A DNA stretch of 48,452 bases from CAZIVO01 sp964542765 (GTDB taxonomy: Bacteria > Planctomycetota > UBA1135 > UBA2386), in assembly GCA_964542765.1 (NCBI GenBank), contig CAZIVO010000013.1:1-48452 (forward strand), given 5' to 3'. Shown piece after piece: positions 17,916 to 25,941 of the stretch (the first letter of the stretch is position 1; each line of letters begins with the position of its first letter). The position numbers and the translations under genes were made by a program. The notes beneath the pieces are model-generated. The model was not told where the DNA came from, ran no database searches, and was given only the letters and a program-made list of their open reading frames with translations.

Positions 17916-19547
17916 ATGTCGAATGCCCGTTTCCGTGTGCCAGTAGCCGTCAATGAGCCCATCAAGGCTTATGCCCCAGGGTCTTCTGAGCGGGCGGAGT
18001 TGAAGCAAGAGCTCGCCCGGATGGCCGGCGAGGAGATCGAGATCCCGATCATTGTCGGCGGGGAAGAGGTCCGGACGGGTAAGACTGGTTCCAATGTTTG
18101 CCCGCACCGGCATGGCCACCGATTGGCCACCTGGCATCAGGGTGATGGCGAGACGGTCCAGGCCGCGGCGAAGGCGGCGGCAGCCGCGGCACCCGAGTGG
18201 GCGGCCATGGGTTGGGAGCATCGCGCAGCGATCTTCTTGAAGGCGGGTGAGTTGCTGGCCGGGCGCTGGCGGCAGGTGCTCAATGGCGCCACCATGCTTG
18301 TGCAGAGCAAGAATGCTTTTCAGGCGGAGATCGATGCGGCTTGTGAGCTGATCGACTTCTGGCGCTTCAACGCTCAGTTCATGCAGCAGCTCTACGATGA
18401 GCAGCCCATCAATGGACCCGGGACGTGGAACCGCGTCGAGCAGCGGCCGCTGGAAGGTTTCGTTTTCGCGGTGACCCCTTTCAACTTCACCTCGATCGCC
18501 GGAAATCTGCCGACGGCACCCGCCTTGATGGGCAATACGGTTCTATGGAAGCCTGCCTCCTCGGCCGTGTATTCGGGTTACTACATCATGAAGCTTCTCG
18601 AGGAGGCTGGTTTGCCCCCAGGGGTGATCAACTTCGTGCCGGGCCCCGGTCGCGCGATCGGTGAGCCGGTGATTGCCCATCCCGATCTTGCTGGCGTGCA
18701 TTTTACTGGCTCGACCGAGGTCTTTCGTGGGATGTGGAAGTCGATCGGCGAGAACATCGCCAGCTACAAGTGCTATCCCCGCATTGTCGGCGAGACGGGC
18801 GGCAAGGACTTTGTCTTCGCACATGCTTCGGCAGACGTGCCCGCTCTGGTGACAGCGCTCGTTCGTGGAGCTTTCGAATATCAGGGTCAGAAGTGCTCTG
18901 CGGCCAGTCGGGCATACATCCCCAGATCGATCTGGAAGGCCACTCGCGAACTCTTGGTGGAGACGTTGAGTGATATTCGGATGGGTGACCCAGCTGACTT
19001 TTCGAATTTCGTCAATGCCGTGATCGATCAGGCGGCTTTCGACAGCATCAAGGCATATATCGATGTTGCACGCGAGGCCGATGGGGCGGAGATCTTGTGC
19101 GGTGGCGAGTGCGATGACTCCGAGGGCTACTACATCCAGCCGACGGTCGTGCTGGCGGAGGACCCCTTGTTCAAGACCATGCGCGAGGAGATCTTCGGGC
19201 CGGTCCTGACGATTCACGTTTACGACGATGACCATCTGGAAGAAGCGCTGAGGCTCTGTGACACCTCATCCGATTACGGCCTTACCGGAGCTGTTTTTGG
19301 ACAAGATCGAGTTGCGATCGAGAAGATCGAGGCGCGATTGTGCAACACGGCCGGCAACTTCTACATCAACGACAAGCCGACTGGTGCGGTCGTGGGGCAG
19401 CAGCCCTTTGGCGGGAGCCGAGCATCGGGAACCAACGATAAGGCGGGTAGCCTGCTCAATCTCATGCGCTGGGTTTCGACGCGGACCATCAAGGAAAGCT
19501 TCGTTCCACCAACCGATCACCGCTACCCCTTCATGCAGTCCGAGTGA
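17916..19547 (+). CDS. pruA: L-glutamate gamma-semialdehyde (delta-1-pyrroline-5-carboxylate) dehydrogenase
   Basis: A 543-residue cytosolic aldehyde dehydrogenase that oxidises glutamate semialdehyde to glutamate with NAD+, the second step of proline breakdown. Motifs seen: VTPFNFTSIAGNLPTAPALMGN (about 186-207), VHFTGSTEVFRG for NAD binding, the general base Glu293 in VGETGGKDF, and the catalytic Cys327 in EYQGQKCSAASRAY. The EYQGQKCSA block and the length of ~540 residues fit the separate (non-PutA) P5C dehydrogenase of the eukaryote/actinobacteria type. No proline dehydrogenase gene is beside it. Two further genes follow on the same strand after 78 nt. The start is supported by the family N terminus ending in an NEPIKAYAPGS block. 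Confidence 0.92.
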   Translation: MSNARFRVPVAVNEPIKAYAPGSSERAELKQELARMAGEEIEIPIIVGGEEVRTGKTGSNVCPHRHGHRLATWHQGDGETVQAAAKAAAAAAPEWAAMGWEHRAAIFLKAGELLAGRWRQVLNGATMLVQSKNAFQAEIDAACELIDFWRFNAQFMQQLYDEQPINGPGTWNRVEQRPLEGFVFAVTPFNFTSIAGNLPTAPALMGNTVLWKPASSAVYSGYYIMKLLEEAGLPPGVINFVPGPGRAIGEPVIAHPDLAGVHFTGSTEVFRGMWKSIGENIASYKCYPRIVGETGGKDFVFAHASADVPALVTALVRGAFEYQGQKCSAASRAYIPRSIWKATRELLVETLSDIRMGDPADFSNFVNAVIDQAAFDSIKAYIDVAREADGAEILCGGECDDSEGYYIQPTVVLAEDPLFKTMREEIFGPVLTIHVYDDDHLEEALRLCDTSSDYGLTGAVFGQDRVAIEKIEARLCNTAGNFYINDKPTGAVVGQQPFGGSRASGTNDKAGSLLNLMRWVSTRTIKESFVPPTDHRYPFMQSE

Positions 19548-19570
19548 AATACAGCCCGAGTGGAATACAG
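19541..19570. repeat. 14-nt direct repeat spanning the pruA stop codon
   Basis: CGAGTGAAATACAG (19541-19554) and CGAGTGGAATACAG (19557-19570) are direct repeats with one mismatch and a 16-nt period. The first contains the pruA stop codon. This looks like a small local duplication. Confidence 0.6.
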
Positions 19571-19625
19571 GGCGTAACACCGTCGTCGAAGGCTTTGAGC
19601 CGGCGTCGCGGTTCGGAGGTGTGTC

Positions 19626-20615
19626 GTGCGTAGTCTTGTGACAGGTGGACTCGGTTTCCTGGGCAGTTCCTTGACCGCCCAGTTGCTTGCCCGTGGCGAT
19701 GAGGTGGATGTCGTCGATGATTTAAGCAGTTCGGTGGTGGGCACCGATCGCTTTGCAGCTTCGGCGAGATTCCGCCATTTCGCCGCCGACATTGTCGACT
19801 TCGTTCCGCCTTCCGTGGATTACGACCGGATTTTTCATCTGGCCAGTCCCGTGGGCGCTGCTGCAATCCTGAATCGGGCCGGGTATCTGGGCAAGCTCAT
19901 CGTGGATCAGACTGCTGCCATCATCGAGGTGGCGATCCGTGCCCGTGCATCGTTGGTGCTGGTGTCGAGTTCCGAAGTCTATGGGGACACGCGGCAGCAG
20001 GCCGAGGTGTCTGGATGTGTTGTCCCATCGGCGAACACCGTGCGCCTCGAATATGGCCTGGGCAAACGCCTTGCCGAGGCCATGGTCGAGAACCGTATGA
20101 GTGAGGCTGGTTTGCCCTACTCCATTGTTCGCCCGTTCAATCTTGCCGGACCTCGCCAGCAGCCCGATGGAGGTTTCGTGATCCCCACCTTCATCCGCCA
20201 GGCGATCCGAGGTGAAGCGCTCACGGTATTCGGTGACGGATCACAGCGTCGAGCCTTTGCGCATGTCGACGATGTTGCAAAAGGAATCATCCGTGCGGCC
20301 GGGGCCGAAGGTCGATCCAGAGTGTTCAATTTCGGTTGTCCGGAGAATGGCACGACGATCCTCGATCTGGCCGAACTCATCATTCGACTCTGTGATTCCC
20401 GGTCGGATATCGAGTGGGTTGATCCGGCGACCATACATGGGCCGCGATACGCTGATGCATTCGACCGCTATCCGGAGGTGAGCCTCGCCCGGGAGTTACT
20501 CGATTGGCATACGCACCGCACCCTGCCGGACATTCTTGAGGAGATCATCGCTCACGCACGTATCCAGGCCATGCCATCGGAGGCAGGCACGGTGCAGGAT
20601 GCCCGTGTTTCTTGA
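19626..20615 (+). CDS. NAD-dependent epimerase/dehydratase (extended SDR, nucleotide-sugar type)
   Basis: A 329-residue Rossmann enzyme starting at GTG 19626. It has the NAD-binding TGGLGFLGSSL (residues 6-16), an acidic ribose-binding VVDDLSS (29-35), FHLASPVGAAA, VSSSEVYGD, and the catalytic Tyr143 and Lys147 in LEYGLGKRLAE. RPFNLAGPRQQPDGGFVIPTF and FGDGSQRRAFAHVDD are typical of UDP-glucuronate decarboxylase and related dTDP/UDP-sugar epimerases. The substrate is likely a nucleotide sugar, but this cannot be fixed from sequence. It leads a three-gene run with the radical SAM and SDR genes. Confidence 0.85.
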   Translation: MRSLVTGGLGFLGSSLTAQLLARGDEVDVVDDLSSSVVGTDRFAASARFRHFAADIVDFVPPSVDYDRIFHLASPVGAAAILNRAGYLGKLIVDQTAAIIEVAIRARASLVLVSSSEVYGDTRQQAEVSGCVVPSANTVRLEYGLGKRLAEAMVENRMSEAGLPYSIVRPFNLAGPRQQPDGGFVIPTFIRQAIRGEALTVFGDGSQRRAFAHVDDVAKGIIRAAGAEGRSRVFNFGCPENGTTILDLAELIIRLCDSRSDIEWVDPATIHGPRYADAFDRYPEVSLARELLDWHTHRTLPDILEEIIAHARIQAMPSEAGTVQDARVS

Positions 20616-20716
20616 GTCTGGCATGCCCTGGGAAGGTCGCGATGGTCATCTCGACGGCGACAAAATGGGCCTTTCGGGGGTAGGATTGGATGGCCGACTC
20701 GGCTCGGTGACCAGAG

Positions 20717-21955
20717 ATGCCTGTTATTCGTGAGACAAGATTCCTGCGGGTGAAACTCGACATGACGGGGCGGTGCCAGTTGCGCTGCATCATGTGCCAC
20801 TTCGCTCACCCCGATTTTGTCGAGAACAAGGAGACGATGGGGCGCGAACTCCTTGAGAAGGTCGCAGGCGAACTGTTCCCGCGGGCCCATGATGTGGTGC
20901 TGTCTTCGAGCGCAGAACCCTTGATGGCGCCCGAATTGCCTCGGGCTCTGGAACTCTGCCGCCAGCACGAGGTTCCGAACTTCCATTTTTCCACGAACGG
21001 GCTGGGTCTCACGCGCAAGATCATGAGCAAGATCTTTGAGGTTCAGATGCCTCTGTTCACGATCTCGATCGACGCCGGCACCAAGGAGACCTTCGAGAGG
21101 ATCCGGACGCCGGCAAAGTGGGATCGCCTGATGAGCCGTTTCGACTTGATTGCGGAGATGAAGAAGGAGTCCGGCTCGACCTATCCCGAGCTCAGCGCGA
21201 CGGCGGTGCTCATGCGCGATAACATCCGCGAAATGCCGGGTCTCGTGCGGCTGATGAAGAGCAAGGGGGTGCGCTACATGAACTTCGTCCACATGGCGGT
21301 CATGGGTGACCTCGGGGTCGATGACCAGAGCTTGCTCAATGAGCCGAAGCTTGCGAACGATGTTCTGGCGGAGGTGCAGCGCGTGGCCGACGAGGTTGGA
21401 ATCGAGGTTCAGCTTCCGATGCCGATCCCCGAGGGCATCGATGCGCGAAGCGAAACAGATGTGGAACGTAGCAGCGAAGGCGGTGGTGCTGCGATCATCG
21501 CGCCCGGCGATGAAGATATTGCAGCGTCTTCCTACTCGGTCGCCGAGTATCTCAACGCCAAGAACAAGGAGTTCTTGCTCAAGGCCAAGGAGAAGGACCA
21601 CCACAATCGGCCGTGCTACTTCCCCTGGTACTACATCCACGTGAATCTCAATGGCACCGTGTTCCCTTGTGGGTGCTGGTTCGAGTTCACGGAGTTCGGA
21701 GATTTCAAGACGCAGACATTCGAGGAAATCTGGACGGGAGAGAAATACCAGACCTTGCGCAAGCAGCTTCGTAACATGGAACTGAGAGACGTTTGCGCCA
21801 ACTGCTCGGTCGCCAACATGGGGCGTCCGGACGTCAAGGCATCCTTTAGCCATCGCGCCAAGGTCCGGCGGCTCAAGGCAGATGAGGAGTGGTTGCCTGA
21901 CGGCACCATCACTATTCCATCGGACAAACTCGGCGATGGTGACGCCGATTCGTGA
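20717..21955 (+). CDS. Radical SAM enzyme with SPASM-type C-terminal domain
   Basis: A 412-residue radical SAM protein. The 4Fe-4S cluster that cleaves SAM is bound by Cys20, Cys24 and Cys27 (RCQLRCIMCHF), followed by SAM-binding elements SSSAEPLM and FSTNGLGL. The C-terminal part has Cys300, Cys318, Cys320, Cys360 and Cys363 (NLNGTVFPCGCWF and VCANCSVA), the layout of a SPASM/twitch auxiliary cluster domain. Such enzymes modify peptides, sugars or cofactors. The neighbours are a nucleotide-sugar-type epimerase and an SDR, so a sugar or small-molecule modification is more likely than a RiPP; no precursor peptide gene was seen. Its 3' end overlaps the next gene by 20 nt. Confidence 0.87.
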   Translation: MPVIRETRFLRVKLDMTGRCQLRCIMCHFAHPDFVENKETMGRELLEKVAGELFPRAHDVVLSSSAEPLMAPELPRALELCRQHEVPNFHFSTNGLGLTRKIMSKIFEVQMPLFTISIDAGTKETFERIRTPAKWDRLMSRFDLIAEMKKESGSTYPELSATAVLMRDNIREMPGLVRLMKSKGVRYMNFVHMAVMGDLGVDDQSLLNEPKLANDVLAEVQRVADEVGIEVQLPMPIPEGIDARSETDVERSSEGGGAAIIAPGDEDIAASSYSVAEYLNAKNKEFLLKAKEKDHHNRPCYFPWYYIHVNLNGTVFPCGCWFEFTEFGDFKTQTFEEIWTGEKYQTLRKQLRNMELRDVCANCSVANMGRPDVKASFSHRAKVRRLKADEEWLPDGTITIPSDKLGDGDADS

Positions 21956-22781
21956 TGTGAGCGGGCGACTCGAAGGCAGGGTTGCCATCGTCACCGGCGG
22001 CGGTTGGAACGTGGGGCAGGCGATTGCTCGGGGCATCGCTGCCGAGGGTGCTCGGGTCGTGGTGGCCTCGCGCAGGGAAGATTGTCTCGATGAATCGGTT
22101 CAGCTCATTCGTGATGCTGGTGGTGAGGCGATCGCCGTGCCTACGGATGTGACGGATCTCGCCCAGGTCGAGTCGCTTGTCGCCAAGACGATCACGGAGT
22201 TTGGGACCGTGGATATCATGGCTGCGATTGCGGGGGGTGGCGGGATCTTCGAGCCCGTGGACGAGATCGATCCTGCGAACTGGGAGCGGTGTATCCATAC
22301 CAATCTCTTCTCGACCTTCTACTCCGCCCGTGCGGTATTGCCGGTCATGCGTGAGAAGAATGCCGGGATCATTCTCACCTGTGCCGGCGGCGGTGCTTTT
22401 TTCCCCATGATCGATGTGGCTGCGACGGCTTATGCCTGTGCGAAGGCTGCGATCTGTCGCTTCACGGATCAGTTGACGGCCGAGTTGCTCGATACGGAAA
22501 TTCGAGTCAACTGCATCGAGCCTGGTCATGTGCTCAGCTCCGAAAAGCTTGCTGCCATGGAGGCCGAAGAGGCTCGAACCGGGTTGGCGCATCCCGCACG
22601 AGAGTATGCGCGTGAACCGTCCGAGGCCGCAGACCTCGCCGTGTGGCTCGCTTCCGACGAGAGTTCGCCGCTACGAGGAAGAGTGGTGTCCGCTGCCGAT
22701 AGCTGGTGGAAGGACCCCGAAAAGGTGTGGTATGCCCATCACACCGAGCACTATTACCGTCTTCGGCGCTTCACGCCGTGA
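21936..22781 (+). CDS. Classical SDR-family NAD(P)-dependent oxidoreductase
   Basis: A 281-residue short-chain dehydrogenase. It has the cofactor motif TGGGWNVGQAIARG (residues about 20-33), the DVTD acidic site, NAG replaced by an AGGGG-type block (IMAAIAGGGGIFEP), ILTCAGGGAFF and the catalytic YACAK (Tyr and Lys). CIEPGHVLS follows as the usual PG motif. I use the ATG at 21936, inside the radical SAM gene, because it gives a normal SDR N terminus; the 20-nt overlap implies translational coupling. Substrate unknown. The SDR C-terminal tail is longer than usual, with an aromatic end (WWKDPEKVWYAHHTEHYYRLRR). Confidence 0.85.
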   Translation: MVTPIRDVSGRLEGRVAIVTGGGWNVGQAIARGIAAEGARVVVASRREDCLDESVQLIRDAGGEAIAVPTDVTDLAQVESLVAKTITEFGTVDIMAAIAGGGGIFEPVDEIDPANWERCIHTNLFSTFYSARAVLPVMREKNAGIILTCAGGGAFFPMIDVAATAYACAKAAICRFTDQLTAELLDTEIRVNCIEPGHVLSSEKLAAMEAEEARTGLAHPAREYAREPSEAADLAVWLASDESSPLRGRVVSAADSWWKDPEKVWYAHHTEHYYRLRRFTP

Positions 22782-23045
22782 CCGAGTATTCCACGGGCAC
22801 CGCCGGATCTAACCGCGACGAGTAGCCTCTGACTTCACACACCATTATTTCGCCAAAAGCGCCCTTCCAACTCGCATAGCTCCAAGGCTACAGACGGCGT
22901 TAACTGCGAAGGACTTGGCTCAGATGTTGGAGCCTTTGCAAGTGGGGACTGCTTGGGGCTCCCGGGTACTGCCGGTGATACTCGTCGCCGTCTGAGGGTT
23001 GTGGTATGTAATCATGAGAATATCGGCCGAAGCGAAGGAGTAACG
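22782..23045. other. Non-coding stretch before the DUF2130 gene
   Basis: A 264-nt stretch, with a strong AAGGAG ribosome-binding site at its end (23035-23040). I see no gene, RNA or repeat in it. Its composition changes from the high-GC left side to the lower-GC DUF2130 gene on the right. Confidence 0.4.
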
Positions 23046-24248
23046 TTGGCACATGAAATTAACTGTCCGCAATGCGGGACGGCATTCAAGATCGATGAAG
23101 CTGGGTATGCGGACATTCTGAAGCAGGTCCACAACAGTGAATTTGAGCAACAGTTGGGCGAGCGGCTTGCTTTAGCCGAGACGGATAAGCAGAGCGCTGT
23201 CGAGCTTGCAGAGACCAAGGCTGTCAGCAAAATGCAGGAGGCAGCAGCGGAAAAGGACGTCGAGATCCAAAGACTGAAGGCCAAGGTCGATGCTGGTGAG
23301 GTTGCAGAGAAGCTGGCAGTCACCGAAGCCCTCATTCCGATCCAGAAGGAATGCGACAAGCTGAAGAACAGCCTCAAACAGGCGGGGCTTGAAAAAGATC
23401 TAGAGGTGGAGTCCTTAACGAAACAGTACACAACGCAAATCGAGGATCGCAACGACACGATCGAACGCCTCCGGGACTTGAAGGCTCGTTTGTCGACAAA
23501 GATGGTTGGCGAGACCTTGGAGCAGCACTGCGAGATCGAGTTCAATCGCTTCCGAGCAACGGCATTTCCGAGGGCATATTTCGAGAAGGACAACGACGTT
23601 CGGACGGGCAGTAAGGGGGACTATATCTTTCGCGACTCGGATGAGGCGGGTACCGAGATCGTTTCGATCATGTTCGAAATGAAGAACGAGGACGATGGCA
23701 CCGCGACGAAGAAAAAGAACGAGGACTTCCTGAAGGAACTCGACAAGGACCGCATCGAGAAGGGATGTGAATATGCGGTGCTAGTCTCTCTGCTAGAGCC
23801 CGACAGCGAACTCTACAATGCCGGGATCGTCGATGTGTCTCACCGCTATCAGAAGATGTACGTCGTCCGGCCCCAGTTCTTCCTTCCCATCATCACGCTA
23901 CTGAGGAACGCAGCCATGAACTCGCTTGGTTTCAAGAGAGAGCTTGCGCTCGTGAAGGCTCAGCATGTCGACATAACAACCTTCGAGAGCGACCTCGAAA
24001 AGTTTAAGACCGCATTTGGTAAGAACTACGATCTGGCCTCCAGGCGCTTTCAAACAGCAATCGATGAGATCGACAAGTCCATTAGTCACCTGCAGAAGAC
24101 AAAAGAGGCTCTGCTTGGAGCGGATCGGAATCTCCGCCTTGCAAACGACAAGGCGCAGGACGTGACGATCAAAAAATTAACGAGAGGCAACGCGACAATG
24201 GCCTCCAAGTTTGATGGCCTCAAAGATCAAGAGTCTTCCGGCGCGTAA
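23046..24248 (+). CDS. DUF2130 protein with N-terminal CxxC and long coiled coil
   Basis: About 400 residues. The start I choose is the TTG at 23046, six nt after AAGGAG; an upstream in-frame ATG at 22953 gives unlikely sequence and no ribosome-binding site. The N terminus has CPQCGTAF, half of a zinc ribbon. Residues about 25-140 are a charged coiled coil (repeated E-K-L heptads). Then comes the DUF2130 core, with LEQHCEIEFNRFRATAFPRAYFEKDN, GSKGDYIF and IMFEMKNEDDGT. The acidic residue plus ExK (FEMK) recalls a PD-(D/E)XK nuclease site, but I infer this from motif shape only. C-terminally a second helical segment runs to the end. The gene is less GC-rich than its neighbours and stands alone, suggesting transfer. 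Confidence 0.78.
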   Translation: MAHEINCPQCGTAFKIDEAGYADILKQVHNSEFEQQLGERLALAETDKQSAVELAETKAVSKMQEAAAEKDVEIQRLKAKVDAGEVAEKLAVTEALIPIQKECDKLKNSLKQAGLEKDLEVESLTKQYTTQIEDRNDTIERLRDLKARLSTKMVGETLEQHCEIEFNRFRATAFPRAYFEKDNDVRTGSKGDYIFRDSDEAGTEIVSIMFEMKNEDDGTATKKKNEDFLKELDKDRIEKGCEYAVLVSLLEPDSELYNAGIVDVSHRYQKMYVVRPQFFLPIITLLRNAAMNSLGFKRELALVKAQHVDITTFESDLEKFKTAFGKNYDLASRRFQTAIDEIDKSISHLQKTKEALLGADRNLRLANDKAQDVTIKKLTRGNATMASKFDGLKDQESSGA

Positions 24249-24300
24249 TGCATCCCAGCGTTTCTGGCTCTACCGGGAATGTCAGCGCGGGAACTCGAAT

Positions 24301-24567
24301 TCAGGAAGCGAAGTCTTCGTCCATGTCTTCACCCGCTCGGCGGGCGGCCGCCAGAACGGCGCGGGCCTCGCCGAGTTTCGATCGCGGCACCTGGATTTCG
24401 ACCTGGGCGAGGTTCATCAGAGCCTGCGATATGGCAAATTCGTCAGCCAGCACCTGACCGCTGATATAGGCAGGGATGTTTGCTTCCTGTAACACGCCCG
24501 CAATGACTTGAGCTTCGAAGGGAGAGTGGGCAATTTCGAGTGTGACGATTTGTGGTTCGTCGGTCAT
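24301..24567 (-). CDS. DUF2007-type small protein
   Basis: An 88-residue protein: TLEIAHSPFEAQVIAGVLQEANIPAYISG, then a short variable middle and AQVEIQVPRSKLGEARAVLA with an acidic tail. This is the pattern of DUF2007 (sometimes labelled a putative signal-transducing, PII-like ferredoxin-fold protein); its biochemical role is unknown. A much longer open frame to 25302 is a shadow of the divergent aminotransferase, so the ATG at 24567 is the start. 66 nt separate it from that aminotransferase. Confidence 0.75.
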   Translation of the reverse strand: MTDEPQIVTLEIAHSPFEAQVIAGVLQEANIPAYISGQVLADEFAISQALMNLAQVEIQVPRSKLGEARAVLAAARRAGEDMDEDFAS

Positions 24568-24633
24568 GATATCTATGGGGAGCTGAGAATCGGCATTTTC
24601 CAGTGACAGCCTTCGTTTCGTCAAGGGAGCAGC

Positions 24634-25908
24634 ATGCATCCATCGGTGATTGATCTCGAATCTTCTCGTGGCGCGTTGCGCGAAGTCCCCTATATGGGGG
24701 TGATCTTCGTCGTTGCTGAAGCAGTGAAGCTTGGTTTCACCAACGGGCATCCCGATTGGAGCAATCTTGGCCAAGGCCAGCCCGAGGTGGGGCCGATGGC
24801 GGGTGCGCCCGAGCGTATAGAGGACGTCCACATCGAACCACAAGACCATGCCTATGGTCCTCTCGAAGGGATAAGCGAACTGAGAGAAGTCGTCGCGGCG
24901 CACTACAACCGTCTGTACCGCAGGGGGATGAGTTCGCAATATACCGCTGACAATGTTGCGATTGCTCAGGGTGGGCGGCTTGCCTTGACGCGGGCCATGG
25001 CTGCGTTGGGGGCCGTTAATACTGGCTATCAATTGCCCGACTACACGGCCTACGAGGACATGTTCGACCTCCATCTTGCGAACATGTCGCCGATCCCTTT
25101 GCGCACGCGCGAAGAGGAGGGCTTCGTCTTGACGCCTGCGCAACTCGAGAAGGAGGTCGTGGCGCGTGACCTCGGAGCGTTTGTTCTTTCGAACCCCTGT
25201 AATCCGACCGGCAATGTTGTGCGAGGGGATGAGCTTGCTGACTTCGTCCGTATCGCCCGCGAGCGCAGGATGACCTTCTTCCTGGACGAGTTTTACAGCC
25301 ACTTCATCTACGATGGCGATCAGCCTGCGGGCGCCCCCGTCAGTGCTGCACCCTACGTCGAGGATGTCAATCGTGATCCGGTGATCATCTTTGATGGTTT
25401 GACCAAGAGTTTTCGTTATCCCGGTTGGCGCGTGGGATGGGTTGTGGGACCGCCTGAAATGATCGAGGCGACCGCTCGCACCGGCAGCGCGCTCGATGGG
25501 GGGCCGTCACGCATCGCGCAGCGCGCTGCGATCACCGCCTTGGAGGAGGCACGTGCGGATCAGGAGACTGGCGCCTTGCGCGAAGTCTTCAGCCGCAAGC
25601 GCAACATCATGACCGAGCGCCTGAAGGCGATGGGGATTCGTTTTGCGTGTGAGCCGACCAGTACTTTTTATTGCTGGGCCAGCTTGGATCAGCTTCCGGA
25701 GCCGTTTTCTGACGCGATGACCTTCTTTCGGCGGGCGCTGGAGCACAAGGTCATGACCGTTCCAGGCGAGTTCTTCGACGTGAATCCTGGCAAACGCCGG
25801 CGACGGCCGTCACCCTACCGACAATGGATGCGTTTTTCCTTCGGGCCGCCGGAAGACAACATGGTCATGGGCCTCGATCGGCTCGAAGCCATGCTGAAAG
25901 ACGGCTGA
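24634..25908 (+). CDS. PLP-dependent class I/II aminotransferase
   Basis: A 424-residue fold-type I aminotransferase with LGQGQPEVG (about 45-53), the NPCNPTG motif (Asn190), DEFYSHFIYDG with Asp218 and Tyr221, and the Schiff-base Lys258 in DGLTKSFRYPGWRVGW. The DGLTKSFRYPGWR form differs from the other aminotransferase here (SGHSKGFAMTGWR), and the two are not close paralogs. It has an RRRRPSPYRQWMRFSFGPP segment near the C terminus, where the substrate arginine lies. The class is certain; substrate is not. Confidence 0.87.
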   Translation: MHPSVIDLESSRGALREVPYMGVIFVVAEAVKLGFTNGHPDWSNLGQGQPEVGPMAGAPERIEDVHIEPQDHAYGPLEGISELREVVAAHYNRLYRRGMSSQYTADNVAIAQGGRLALTRAMAALGAVNTGYQLPDYTAYEDMFDLHLANMSPIPLRTREEEGFVLTPAQLEKEVVARDLGAFVLSNPCNPTGNVVRGDELADFVRIARERRMTFFLDEFYSHFIYDGDQPAGAPVSAAPYVEDVNRDPVIIFDGLTKSFRYPGWRVGWVVGPPEMIEATARTGSALDGGPSRIAQRAAITALEEARADQETGALREVFSRKRNIMTERLKAMGIRFACEPTSTFYCWASLDQLPEPFSDAMTFFRRALEHKVMTVPGEFFDVNPGKRRRRPSPYRQWMRFSFGPPEDNMVMGLDRLEAMLKDG

Positions 25909-25941
25909 CTCGCGGGGAACCTGCCGCGTTCCGGGGGGCGG

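Noticed and set aside
20552..22036. 494-residue minus-strand ORF opposite the radical SAM gene
   Set aside because: Antisense to the radical SAM and epimerase genes, which have clear catalytic motifs; no recognisable sequence.
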